NCBI GenBank assembly: GCA_051747265.1
Contig: JBNJFY010000006.1
Span: 175,725-239,724 of the forward strand
Source of the DNA: JBNJFY01 sp051747265
Lineage (GTDB): Bacteria > Bacteroidota > Rhodothermia > Balneolales > Balneolaceae
Direction: 5' to 3'
Length of the DNA stretch: 64,000 nt
Below, in pieces: positions 9,047 through 16,881 of this stretch (its first letter is position 1; every line of letters starts with the position of its first letter). The notes below the pieces were generated by a model. It worked only from the letters and a program-made list of their open reading frames with translations. It was not told the origin of the DNA and made no database searches. The position numbers and the translations under genes are program-made.

Positions 9047-9493
9047 TTGGTACTGGAAAAAAATCCCCATCTGGATCCCCCACAAATAGAGGTGCTAAAA
9101 GAAGAAAGCGGCCGCCCCTATATCCCCCTGAAAGACCAAACTCTTCAAGTGGGCATCTCGCATAGCCGGGATACCATTCTGGTGGCCATATCCGACCAAC
9201 AGATTGGCATAGATCTTGAGTCTGTACAAAGAGAAACCGATGACCGCCTGCGAAACCGCATATTGGATCCAAAGGAACGAAATGAACTTAAATCGGTAGA
9301 AACCATACGGTTATGGACGATCAAAGAAGCCGTATTGAAATTACGCGGAACTGGATTGCGATTTGCCATGAACAATGTTGTTTTGATACGCAAAAGTGAA
9401 GATCAGTTTGAAACAAAAATTCAGAATGATTCCATATTAATCCATTCTCATCAAATCGATGATTTTTGGGTTGCTGTTGCAACGCATAATTAG
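9047..9493 (+). CDS. 4'-phosphopantetheinyl transferase superfamily protein
   Basis: The family motifs are clear: GIDLESV (Mg-binding G-I/V-D-x-E) and LWTIKEAVLKLRGTGL (WxxKEA), the catalytic core that moves phosphopantetheine from CoA to carrier-protein serine. The coordinates use the first canonical start, a TTG at 9047, but the frame stays open upstream to 8852. That extension encodes conserved-looking N-terminal sequence, including DEYKRSRALIRQLVLEK. No ATG, GTG or TTG exists between the stop at 8849 and 9047. The natural start position is probably the ATA at 8852 (IPAIITHYIQL), which suggests either a very rare start codon or a lost start. It may be a freshly decayed gene. Confidence 0.75.
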   Translation: MVLEKNPHLDPPQIEVLKEESGRPYIPLKDQTLQVGISHSRDTILVAISDQQIGIDLESVQRETDDRLRNRILDPKERNELKSVETIRLWTIKEAVLKLRGTGLRFAMNNVVLIRKSEDQFETKIQNDSILIHSHQIDDFWVAVATHN

Positions 9494-9596
9494 CAGTTTT
9501 GGACCGTTTTAAAACCGAGTACATCAACATATATAAGTATCAATCGAAAACGATTGACCGAATCACAACTGAGATTTTTAAAGCACATCCAACCTT

Positions 9597-10367
9597 ATGG
9601 ATATCCGCTCTTATACACGGGAAGAAATAGAAGCCGGAGTCGATAAAGCCTACCACGAAACCGACAATCACGGCGAGGGCACGGTGCGCGTACTGTTTGC
9701 GCCCACGGAGATTAATGATGAAAACTTCGAACAGGCGTGTGATATCTACAGCCGATTGAAGGGCCATTCCTACGATACCGTGGTGATTGTGGAATCACTT
9801 CGGGAAACGCTGGATCATAAGTTGCCCATGCCTTCCAAAAAGCGTTTTACAACGCCCTTAGGCGAGGTGCCGGTGAATGATACCCTGCGCAATGTTTTTT
9901 GTGATGAAGACGATGATTTTTTCATCGATGATGAGGGGTACCATGAGGATCTGAGTTTGTTTTCGCAGTTAATGATGCTGCAGTGTACGCTCGACTCCTT
10001 CGATGCGGTGAGTCTGCAGATCGCCGATGACAGTCCGGCCATTATTAAAGAGTTAGCCTATGTGCTGGAAGATGTAATGCGTATCCGTAACGCGTTGATC
10101 ATATTCTGCTGCGATATGTCCGGCGAGAAGCATAAGGATTTCAAACGCTTAAAAGACGTGCTGGAAGACAAGAATCCCCAATATCTGATTAATTTTCTGA
10201 ATCAGGATGAGCAGCCCATCAATGGACGTGCTTCTTTCCTGGCTGGAGTTCTGGTCACCCAAAAGTGGGATCTCAACCTACAATTCCTCAATGGAAAATA
10301 CGCAGGAAACCCTTCCCATAACCTGCTGACCGGATACGCAGAAATGAAAGTCATGATCAGTCCCTGA
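9597..10367 (+). CDS. Divergent MEMO-like (AmmeMemoRadiSam system protein B-like) protein
   Basis: 256 residues. The order of motifs follows the MEMO/AmmB fold: TPLGEVPVND near residue 85, a DxxYHEDLSLFSQL segment where family members have EHSLEVQLPFL, then IIFCCDMSGEKH where they have xxSSDMSHY, and a final NLLTGYAEMKV. The metal-ligand positions of typical members (PHAGY, the GPxHH motif and a later CG) appear replaced: VIVESLRETLD replaces the histidine strand and INGRASF replaces the Cys-Gly. So the fold is likely kept and the active site lost (inference). The next gene starts 7 bases downstream, suggesting one transcript. Confidence 0.55.
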   Translation: MDIRSYTREEIEAGVDKAYHETDNHGEGTVRVLFAPTEINDENFEQACDIYSRLKGHSYDTVVIVESLRETLDHKLPMPSKKRFTTPLGEVPVNDTLRNVFCDEDDDFFIDDEGYHEDLSLFSQLMMLQCTLDSFDAVSLQIADDSPAIIKELAYVLEDVMRIRNALIIFCCDMSGEKHKDFKRLKDVLEDKNPQYLINFLNQDEQPINGRASFLAGVLVTQKWDLNLQFLNGKYAGNPSHNLLTGYAEMKVMISP

Positions 10368-10374
10368 TCCGAAT

Positions 10375-11247
10375 ATGGAAAAACCGACGGTGGCCATACT
10401 AGGGTTGGGTGCGTTGGGGCAGAGCTTGCTCCGCCGATTTCATCAAGTGGATATCCCCGTGGCCTGTATCTATTCCAGTGATCCCACCAAACGTCAACGG
10501 TTCGCTGATCAGTTCGATACACAAGCCGCCGAATTTCCGAATGCCGACACTCCAACCGCGGATGTCTTGTTCATTACTGTATCGGATGATGCCATTGGAT
10601 CGGTCGCTGAACATTTGGCGGAGAGTGATTATCCGGTAGGTGGTACGGTGGTCACCCACTGCTCTGGCGCTCATCTTTCTAACAAGCTGCAACCGCTTAC
10701 CCTTCACGGTGCCGAAATTGCGGCTTTCCATCCTCTGCAAACGTTTTCCGAGGAAAACGTCGATCCCAATCTGTTTCAGTATATATTCATCACCGTTGAA
10801 GGAACAGAAAAAGCCACTGGCACACTTCGATTGTTGGGAGAGACGATGGGAGCCCGACCCATTTCCGTATCCAAAGCGTTTAAACAGCGTCTGCATATTG
10901 CCGCGGTATTGGCTTGTAATTACCTGACCACCCTCATGCAATTGGCTGAAGATATGGTGGTTACTGATGAGGAAGAGGATTATCCCCCCACGTTGGAAAT
11001 GCTAGAACCACTTATCCGCCAAACCATTGAGGGGATATTGGATCATGGACCTCAGAAAGTGCTCAGCGGTCCCATTGCCCGGGGCGATCAATCCACCATC
11101 CGACAGCACTTGAATATCCTGGAGGAGGAGGATGAGTTGGATGCGTTCTACCGCTTCATGGGTCGTTATACGGCTAAATTGGCTCACCAGGGACAAAAAT
11201 TAAGTGCGGAAAAACGGGATGCCATTCTGAAAATCCTGAAGGCTTAA
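10375..11247 (+). CDS. Rossmann-like and DUF2520 domain-containing protein
   Basis: 290 residues. The N-terminal NAD(P)-binding Rossmann motif AILGLGALGQSLLRRF (GxGxxG) starts at residue 7. The middle AAFHPLQTF and the helical C-terminal half (from about residue 140, LHIAAVLACNYLTTLMQLAE) match the DUF2520 dimerisation domain that resembles 6-phosphogluconate dehydrogenase-like reductases. It is a predicted NAD(P)-dependent oxidoreductase of unknown substrate. It lies 7 bases after the MEMO-like gene and 20 bases before the alkyltransferase-like gene, consistent with an operon running to about 12800. Confidence 0.85.
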   Translation: MEKPTVAILGLGALGQSLLRRFHQVDIPVACIYSSDPTKRQRFADQFDTQAAEFPNADTPTADVLFITVSDDAIGSVAEHLAESDYPVGGTVVTHCSGAHLSNKLQPLTLHGAEIAAFHPLQTFSEENVDPNLFQYIFITVEGTEKATGTLRLLGETMGARPISVSKAFKQRLHIAAVLACNYLTTLMQLAEDMVVTDEEEDYPPTLEMLEPLIRQTIEGILDHGPQKVLSGPIARGDQSTIRQHLNILEEEDELDAFYRFMGRYTAKLAHQGQKLSAEKRDAILKILKA

Positions 11248-11267
11248 GTATACTTCGGATCCAAATA

Positions 11268-11630
11268 ATGGAAATGAAGAGTACTATCATGGCGGACCAA
11301 GATTTTTATCAGCGAGTCTATGAAGTGGTCAAGCAAATTCCCGATGGTCGGGTGACCAACTATGGAGCCATTGCCCAGTATCTGGGCGTAGCCAGTGCGG
11401 CTCGAACTGTGGGATATGCGTTAAATGGGCTGATCAAATCTGAAGAACAAGAGTGGATCCCCGCGCATCGGGTGCTCAATCGGAATGGAGAACTAACCGG
11501 TCGCCATCACTTTCACGGTGACACCATGCGGGAACGACTGAAGCAGGAAAACGTTTGTTTTGTAGATGAGTACCAAGTGGATATGGAACAACATTTTTGG
11601 AATCCGATGGAGGAGTTGGATGAGGCGTAA
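11268..11630 (+). CDS. Alkyltransferase-like (ATL) protein of the MGMT family
   Basis: 120 residues, with the MGMT DNA-binding domain only. The helix-turn-helix segment GRVTNYGAIAQYLG and the arginine finger region SAARTVGYALN are present. The active-site motif PCHRV of O6-methylguanine methyltransferases reads PAHRV here, so the alkyl-acceptor cysteine is replaced by alanine. ATL proteins bind O6-alkylguanine and hand it to nucleotide excision repair rather than repairing it directly. The start could also be the ATG at 11289 (MADQDFYQRVYE), which has GAAGAG at a good spacing. The gene overlaps the start of the next by 11 bases. Confidence 0.88.
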   Translation: MEMKSTIMADQDFYQRVYEVVKQIPDGRVTNYGAIAQYLGVASAARTVGYALNGLIKSEEQEWIPAHRVLNRNGELTGRHHFHGDTMRERLKQENVCFVDEYQVDMEQHFWNPMEELDEA

Positions 11631-12156
11631 AATTATACCCTTGATGTTGATGTTGGCGGCAGGGTTGATGGTCTGGCAGTGCTCACCGAAGGAGGATCCG
11701 GCTGAAGTCCAAACCGGGGGAGAGCCAGAGACATTATTGGAACCCATCACCGCCTCGCAAATTGATTCGGTGGTAAAACAGTATCGAGGGGAGAAGGCTG
11801 TATTAGTCAATTTGTGGGCCACTTGGTGCGGTCCCTGTGTGGAAGAATTTCCCCACATCGTGGAGCTGCAGGAAAAGTATGAAGATCAGCTGAAAGTGAT
11901 CTTTATTTCCGGGGATTTTACGGATCCCTACGTTGAGGTCCCCAAGTTTTTGAAAGAGTATAAGGTGGACTGGACCACCTACTTGAAAACCGGCAACGAC
12001 CAAGAGTTTATTCCCGCCGTGGACCCCACATGGTCGGGTGCGTTGCCCTTTACGAAAATTTACGATAAACAAGGTAATGTAGTAGCGCGATGGGAAAACA
12101 GCGCTGACTTCGAAACGTTTCATAAACACGTAAAAAACGCCATTAACGGAGGATGA
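11620..12156 (+). CDS. TlpA-family thioredoxin-like lipoprotein
   Basis: 178 residues from the ATG at 11620. This start gives a clean lipoprotein signal, MRRKIIPLMLMLAAGLMVWQC, with the lipidated Cys at about residue 21. The thioredoxin fold carries WATWCGPCVEEFPHIVEL near residue 60, and a later ALPFTKIYDKQG provides the cis-Pro region. It is predicted to be a membrane-anchored, periplasm-facing thiol-disulfide oxidoreductase, as in cytochrome c maturation or reductive quality control. It is followed after only 3 bases by another exported thioredoxin-fold protein, so the pair is probably co-expressed. Confidence 0.88.
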   Translation: MRRKIIPLMLMLAAGLMVWQCSPKEDPAEVQTGGEPETLLEPITASQIDSVVKQYRGEKAVLVNLWATWCGPCVEEFPHIVELQEKYEDQLKVIFISGDFTDPYVEVPKFLKEYKVDWTTYLKTGNDQEFIPAVDPTWSGALPFTKIYDKQGNVVARWENSADFETFHKHVKNAINGG

Positions 12157-12159
12157 TCT

Positions 12160-12801
12160 ATGAAATCTGCTATTATTGAACGATTTGGTTCGGGCGTATT
12201 GACCCTGCTATTGATCTGGGGGGCGAGTATACTGCCTGTCCAAGCGCAAATGAATCAAGTGAAACCTATCTCTATCGGTACGGATGCTCCTATGACGGAT
12301 GTAGATCTGGAAACCACCGATGGGGAAATGACCACGTTGCAAGCATCTGCCATGGAAAAAGGGTTGGTGGTTATGTTTACCTGTAATACCTGTCCCTATG
12401 TAAAAGCCTGGGAAGATCGCTTCAACGAGGTATCCCAGATGGCCAAAGAGCAGGGGATCGGTTTCATCGCGCTGAATCCCAATACCAAATATCGGGATAA
12501 AGGCGACTCCATGGACGATATGAAAAAGCGAGCCCAAGATTATAACTACCAGTTCACTTACGCGCTGGACAAAAACAACCAGCTGGCCGATGCCTACGGC
12601 GCCACTCGAACGCCAGAGATCTTCCTGTTCAACAGCGATATGAAGCTGGTATATCACGGTGCTATCGATGACAACTACAAATCGAAGGCCGATGTGCAGA
12701 AGACCTATCTGAAGGACGCCTTGATGGCGCTGGGTAACGGAAATGATATCATGCCCAAGACCACCAAGTCACTCGGATGTAGTATCAAACGCGTTCGATA
12801 A
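12160..12801 (+). CDS. Exported thioredoxin-fold/peroxiredoxin-like protein
   Basis: 213 residues. A signal peptide spans residues 1-30 (VLTLLLIWGASILPVQAQ). The domain then begins with the AhpC/TSA-like phrase IGTDAPMTDVDLETTDGE. The redox site is FTCNTCPYVKAWEDR, a CxxC motif in the position used by thioredoxin-like members of the family. YGATRTPEIFLFN supplies the conserved Thr-Pro. It is predicted to be periplasmic, with a redox partner or peroxide substrate that is not known. The spacing of 3 bases to the upstream TlpA-like gene supports translation coupling. Confidence 0.85.
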   Translation: MKSAIIERFGSGVLTLLLIWGASILPVQAQMNQVKPISIGTDAPMTDVDLETTDGEMTTLQASAMEKGLVVMFTCNTCPYVKAWEDRFNEVSQMAKEQGIGFIALNPNTKYRDKGDSMDDMKKRAQDYNYQFTYALDKNNQLADAYGATRTPEIFLFNSDMKLVYHGAIDDNYKSKADVQKTYLKDALMALGNGNDIMPKTTKSLGCSIKRVR

Positions 12802-12859
12802 TCGAATAAATTTTGTATTTTTAGGGGCTTTATTGTCGGCGATTACGGCAATAGGTAGT

Positions 12860-12883
12860 AAGGCTGCACGTTGTTGCAGCCTT
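12860..12883. terminator. Hairpin upstream of queD
   Basis: AAGGCTGCA (12860-12868) pairs with TGCAGCCTT (12875-12883) in a perfect 9-bp stem around a small loop. Only a short T-run follows (CCTTTGC). It probably ends the upstream operon. I looked for a preQ1 riboswitch in this leader and did not find one. Confidence 0.5.
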
Positions 12884-12923
12884 TGCTACATCACATGACA
12901 ATATCTAATCTAAGTTGCGCTGA

Positions 12924-13313
12924 ATGCCAACCTGGACATTAAATACCGAATTTAAATTTGACGCGGCACATTATATCGATGGATATGATGGCAAATGCGG
13001 CAATATGCACGGACATACCTACCGTGTTTTGATGACCGCCAAATCGAATAAGCTGCATCCCAGCAAATATCTGGATACCCCGGATATGGTGTGTGATTTT
13101 CACGAGTTGAAATGGGCGGCCAAGAGTGAGAAAAAAGGCGGTCTGGATCACACGGTGCTCAATGAACAGCTACCTATGAATACCACCGCCGAGCGCATCG
13201 CTCAGTTTATCCACCAGGAAACCAAGAAACGTATTCCTGAGGACATTGAGTTGAAAGTCACTGTTTGGGAAACCGAAAACAGCTGGGTGGAGTACACCGA
13301 CGACGATGTTTAA
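12924..13313 (+). CDS. queD: 6-carboxy-5,6,7,8-tetrahydropterin synthase
   Basis: 129 residues, typical for QueD. The zinc-binding histidines are visible in FKFDAAHYIDG and CGNMHGHTYRV (Cys-x3-His-Gly-His); the cysteine of the second motif is the catalytic thiol. Later signatures are MVCDFHELK, LDHTVLN and VWETENSW, where the Glu binds the pterin. The enzyme converts dihydroneopterin triphosphate to carboxytetrahydropterin, the first committed step to queuosine precursors. Its stop overlaps the queE start by 8 bases, so the two are translationally coupled. Confidence 0.94.
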   Translation: MPTWTLNTEFKFDAAHYIDGYDGKCGNMHGHTYRVLMTAKSNKLHPSKYLDTPDMVCDFHELKWAAKSEKKGGLDHTVLNEQLPMNTTAERIAQFIHQETKKRIPEDIELKVTVWETENSWVEYTDDDV

Positions 13314-13965
13314 AGTAGAAGAGATAACTCATAGCGACGAATCGGTTTTTGATACCGACACTTTGGATGCGGTTACCTATCCCATTATGGAGGATTTCTA
13401 TACCATCCAAGGGGAGGGGGCGCATACCGGACGCGCGGCTTACTTTATTCGTACAGCGGGTTGTGATGTAAACTGCTGGTGGTGTGATGTAAAAGAGAGC
13501 TGGGACGAAGACAAGCATCCGAGTCAACGCGTAGATGAGTTGGTACAGAAAGCAAAAGTCAGTGAAGCCCCCTTTGCGGTGATTACCGGCGGTGAACCGC
13601 TGTTGCATGATTTGGATCCTCTAACCCTGCGACTGAAAAACGCCGGACTCCAAACCCATATCGAGACCAGTGGTTCCTCACCATTATCCGGTTATTTAGA
13701 CTGGATTACGCTTTCTCCCAAGCGATTCAAAGAGCCCCTGGATGAGATCTTTCCCTATGTGGATGAGCTAAAAGTAGTGGTGCTCAAGAACAAGGATATC
13801 GAGTGGGCCGAGAAGAATGCCGCCAAGTGCCCGGACAATACCAAGCTGTTGTTGCAACCGGAGTGGGGAACCCCCGAATCCATGGAATTAATCGTGGATT
13901 ATGTGAAGGAACATCCCCAGTGGGGCATTAGTCTGCAGACGCACAAATATTTGAACGTACCCTAA
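13306..13965 (+). CDS. queE: 7-carboxy-7-deazaguanine synthase (radical SAM)
   Basis: 219 residues. The substrate-binding motif YTIQGEGAHTGR precedes the radical-SAM cysteine cluster CDVNCWWC (CxxxCxxC) near residue 54. TGGEPLL is the SAM-binding GGE motif. The enzyme rearranges carboxytetrahydropterin, made by the adjacent QueD, into carboxydeazaguanine for preQ0 and queuosine. QueC and QueF are not in this window. The overlap with queD and 6-base gap to the following SDR gene indicate a three-gene operon. Confidence 0.94.
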   Translation: MFKVEEITHSDESVFDTDTLDAVTYPIMEDFYTIQGEGAHTGRAAYFIRTAGCDVNCWWCDVKESWDEDKHPSQRVDELVQKAKVSEAPFAVITGGEPLLHDLDPLTLRLKNAGLQTHIETSGSSPLSGYLDWITLSPKRFKEPLDEIFPYVDELKVVVLKNKDIEWAEKNAAKCPDNTKLLLQPEWGTPESMELIVDYVKEHPQWGISLQTHKYLNVP

Positions 13966-13971
13966 GCGATC

Positions 13972-14703
13972 ATGTCTGAACTAGCGTACGAAGAGGGAAC
14001 GGTGGTCATCACAGGAGCCAGCCGAGGCATCGGCGCGGATATCGCTCGCACTTTCGCGCAATTTACCGATCGCCCGCTGTTGTTATTGGCTCGATCCGAA
14101 TCTGATTTACGATCCACTGCTCAAGACTGTCGCGATTGGGAAAGTAATGTGCAGTACCAAAGCTGTGACTTATCCAAACCCGAGGCTATTGTGGAGCTGA
14201 CTTGGCCGGAAGAGCTGCCCGATCCATCTATCGTTATTCACAATGCTGGCTATTTCCTGCTCAAACCCACCAGAGAGACCAGCTGGGAGGAGTGGCGACT
14301 GCAGCAGCAGGTTCATCTGGATGCTGTCTTTCAGCTCAATCAAAAATGGCTGCCCAAATTAGCACAGTATGATCGCGCCTGGATTGTGGGAATCTGTAGT
14401 CAGGGCTCGTTGCAAGGCAAGCCGAGAAGTGGTGCCTACGCGGCCTCCAAGCATGGATTACTGGGCTACTTGCGATCTCTGCGATTGGAGCTGGCCAAGG
14501 AACACATTGGAGTCACCGCGGTAAATTTGGGACAAACCATGTCCACTTCCTGGGAGGGCATGGAAGTGGATCCCGACCAGCTAGTGGATCCTAATGATGT
14601 TGGACAAATACTAGTCGATCTGTCCCGTATATCCCACCGTACCTGTGTGGATGAGATCAATATTACGCCCCAAACCGGACGCATTCCACCGGATGGGTTT
14701 TAG
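13972..14703 (+). CDS. SDR family NAD(P)-dependent oxidoreductase
   Basis: 243 residues. The cofactor motif TGASRGIGADIA is at residues 14-25, the IHNAGYF strand at about residue 88, and YAASKHG (YxxxK) at about residue 155. A catalytic Ser lies in ICSQGS just before it. The substrate is unknown. The position directly after queD and queE and the short C-terminus would suit a small pterin- or sepiapterin-reductase-like enzyme, but that is only a guess from context. A repeat-rich spacer follows. Confidence 0.85.
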   Translation: MSELAYEEGTVVITGASRGIGADIARTFAQFTDRPLLLLARSESDLRSTAQDCRDWESNVQYQSCDLSKPEAIVELTWPEELPDPSIVIHNAGYFLLKPTRETSWEEWRLQQQVHLDAVFQLNQKWLPKLAQYDRAWIVGICSQGSLQGKPRSGAYAASKHGLLGYLRSLRLELAKEHIGVTAVNLGQTMSTSWEGMEVDPDQLVDPNDVGQILVDLSRISHRTCVDEINITPQTGRIPPDGF

Positions 14704-14776
14704 AATTTATCTTTATGTAGCACAGACATTGTTGCCGGTGAAAGTGCAATAATCTTGTGTAATTATTAGCCACATG

Positions 14777-14932
14777 GTGAGCGGAGCTCAGTACTTTACC
14801 TCACCGGGCAGAGCCCGGTAAGGAGAGTGGAGGGTGTTGTTGGTGGGCGCAGAATGTGCCCACCAACAACACCAAACTACTTTTAACGTAGCTCTGCAGC
14901 GTCAAGTGGTAGGGAAACTCTGCTTCCCAAAA
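14777..14932 (+). repeat. Composite hairpin island, copy B1
   Basis: Order: GAGC-GGAGCTC palindrome, ACCGGGCAGAGCCCGGT palindrome, a 15-bp perfect inner stem GTGTTGTTGGTGGGC (14834-14848) with GCCCACCAACAACAC (14858-14872), then GTAGCTCTGCAGCGTCAAG and GGGAAACTCTGCTTCCC. The same order with a different inner stem recurs in the other copies. Confidence 0.85.
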
Positions 14933-15246
14933 AGCGATAGCTCTAGTGTTCATGGCGACTGAGAATAGGTATATCTGTTGAGAAATTTCTAGTAATAGGG
15001 TCTGTAGTACATTACAGATCTAAGTAGCACGGGTATCATTACCCGTGTGTGCCATTGACATACCATTTTTGCAATTCCAGAGGTGCGAGTTCTCCGTCCA
15101 CCTTGCTCTGATTCTACCTCCGTTCACGCTTATCGATCTTGGCGAATCTAAAACCAGAAGGAAGATAGTTCGTGCTTGATGTTTAACTGTGACTGCTACT
15201 CAATTTGTGAGCTTCCGTCTGGATGAGAAAAAATATTGCCTTGTGA

Positions 15247-15590
15247 CGTGCGGAGCTCAATACCATGCCTTTTCGGGCAGAGCCCGGTAAGGAGTGCAGG
15301 TCGTTTTGTTGGGCGGGAGGGACTCACTCCCGCCCAACAAAACAAAACCTATGAGGCTGTCCAAAAAGTCCTTTTCTAATTTCAAGGACCTAAATAATTT
15401 AGGTTTTAGGGCACAAATATGTGCCAGACCTATCAGGTTTCCAAAACCTGATAGGTCTATATATGAAAAGGACACGACTTATCAAGAAGATCAGAGATAC
15501 ACACTCTTAGTAATCTTAAATTAATTAAGTGGTTACATCCTGCTTTTTACTTTTTAGACAGCCTCTAGTAGGGAAGCTCTGCTTCACAAG
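15247..15590 (+). repeat. Composite hairpin island, copy B2 (interrupted)
   Basis: Same outer frame (GGAGCTCAATACC, CGGGCAGAGCCCGGTAAGGAG). The inner stem is GTTTTGTTGGGCGGGAG (15303-15319) with CTCCCGCCCAACAAAAC (15327-15343), a perfect 17-bp match. The right side (TAGGGAAGCTCTGCTTC) is separated from the stem by the inserted MITE at 15353-15565. Confidence 0.85.
15353..15565. mobile_element. MITE-like element with 17-bp terminal inverted repeats
   Basis: Left end GAGGCTGTCCAAAAAGT and right end ACTTTTTAGACAGCCTC are inverted repeats with one mismatch, enclosing 213 bp with no transposase. The ends resemble those of insertion sequences with GAGGCTGTC termini common in Bacteroidota. A second, internal palindrome (15426-15458, AGACCTATCAGGTTT / AAACCTGATAGGTCT) lies near the middle. 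No clear target duplication was seen. Confidence 0.75.
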
Positions 15591-15666
15591 AATGGTTGCC
15601 TTATTGAGAAGCTTTAACCGCTTGCAATAGTATGAGGAAATAACAGTGACCCAATTATGTATAGTC

Positions 15667-16245
15667 TCAATGAATATTCAATTCATACTTAGTCAGCAAT
15701 CCTTCCAGCGCTTGACGTGAAAAATGCGCTCCGGTAATACGGTTAGCTTCAGGATCAATGACAAAATGTTCAGCTGTAGATAGATTCGCCAGTTCCAAAT
15801 TGGTGTGGTCAAATACGGCTCCGGCTAGATTGCACTCATCTAGTTCAACTTCACTCAGATTGGCGTCGGTAAAATCGGTTTCCTGGAGATTACACCGGCT
15901 AAAGGCAGACCGTGTTAAATCCACCCCATAAAAGTTAACCAGATTGAGCTGACAATCCTCAAATTGCATAGACAGAAGGGCGTTGTTCACCGAATCGAAT
16001 TGAGCACCGGTTAATTTGCAGTTTCGAAGAGTAGCATCCCGAAGCGTGGTGTTCAAAAAACGAACCGAACTTAAATCACATCCCTCGAACTGACATTCGG
16101 TAAATCGGGTATCCAACAGACGAACGTGGGCAAATGTACACTGATGAAAGGTGCAGCCTTCGAATTCCATCTGTTTAAGTTGTTCATCGGAAAAGGTGGT
16201 GTTAGAGAAATTGGAATCAAAGATATAATCGGTATTGTCAATCAC
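15667..16245 (-). CDS. Pentapeptide-repeat protein (Qnr-like)
   Basis: 192 residues. Successive A(D/N)LxX-type pentapeptides run from about residue 15 to 160, such as FEGCTFHQCTFAHVRLLD and TDFTDANLSEVELDECNL, which fold as a right-handed quadrilateral beta-helix. The C-terminal cap DPEANRITGAHFS and LEGLLTKY resembles that of Qnr and chromosomal Qnr-like proteins, which mimic DNA and protect gyrase. Qnr proteins are usually slightly longer, about 215 residues, so quinolone protection is only a possibility. No partner gene is adjacent. Confidence 0.8.
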   Translation of the reverse strand: MIDNTDYIFDSNFSNTTFSDEQLKQMEFEGCTFHQCTFAHVRLLDTRFTECQFEGCDLSSVRFLNTTLRDATLRNCKLTGAQFDSVNNALLSMQFEDCQLNLVNFYGVDLTRSAFSRCNLQETDFTDANLSEVELDECNLAGAVFDHTNLELANLSTAEHFVIDPEANRITGAHFSRQALEGLLTKYELNIH

Positions 16246-16881
16246 GTGGCGGCTGTTAATGGAATGTAATTAATGGATTACTAGGAGGGTACCACTTTTA
16301 AAATTCAATTGCAGAAGACTGGGTAAAATACTAGGGGGCTTTGCAAAACCTTTCCAAGTTTATTTTGTCAGGGCAAAATGTAGAAGCAATCGTCATTTAT
16401 ACAATTCAATCAGGGGATTGCCGCACTTCGTTCGCAATGACAGGTAGTTTTACAAAGCTCCCTACTAGTTCCGTTTTTGGAGATCAGCAGGGCATACTAC
16501 GAAATCTATTAATATTAGGAGGCCGACGGGAAAGGTTTACTAAGTGGATCAATATCTGTAGGTACTGATTCCTGCCTCTAGTTTGGAGATAGGAATCACT
16601 TTTTTAAGGTCTTGCCGGATTTAAAGACAATACAGCAACAGCTAAAGTTATCATAGTTGTAGATCCGGAAGCAAACATTCGCCAACGTAAATTCCACAGA
16701 TCGAAGTAAAATCCTTCCATAATACCTAGGCATCAATCTTTTATGTAGGGTATTTCCCTAAATTCGGATACTGCCCAAAAAAAATTGATTAATATTACTA
16801 ATCAGTAATAAAATGAAGTAAAGATAGTAATAACCTGTCTCTCTGTAGATGGACCGGTTTAAATAATAAAAGAGGATAATT
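16246..16881. other. Intergenic region with a MITE-like copy
   Basis: 636 bases. It contains MITE-like copy C1 (16333-16463) and otherwise AT-rich sequence. Two short plus-strand frames lie inside or beside the repeat and are not called. GAGGATAATT at 16872-16881 serves as ribosome-binding site for the following small gene. Confidence 0.65.
16333..16463 (+). mobile_element. MITE-like element, copy C1
   Basis: Ends AGGGGGCTTTGCAAAACC and GTTTTACAAAGCTCCCT are imperfect inverted repeats. The core carries CATTTATACAATTCAATCAG and GGGGATTGCCGCACTTCG. TACTAG occurs directly on both sides, which could be a 6-bp target duplication. A second copy in the opposite orientation is at 26680-26812. Confidence 0.75.

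Larger units (their letters stand above)
14704..15666. other. Large repeat-filled intergenic region
   Basis: 963 bases with no supported gene. It contains two composite hairpin islands (14777-14932 and 15247-15590). The second is interrupted by a 213-bp MITE-like element (15353-15565). Between them is ordinary non-coding sequence with a short duplicated-looking segment (TAGGGAAACTCTGCTTCCC type). Confidence 0.75.

Noticed and set aside
12802..12923. preQ1 riboswitch before queD
   Set aside because: Only a simple 9-bp hairpin is present. The preQ1-I H-type pseudoknot pattern with an A-rich tail pairing back into the loop was not seen.
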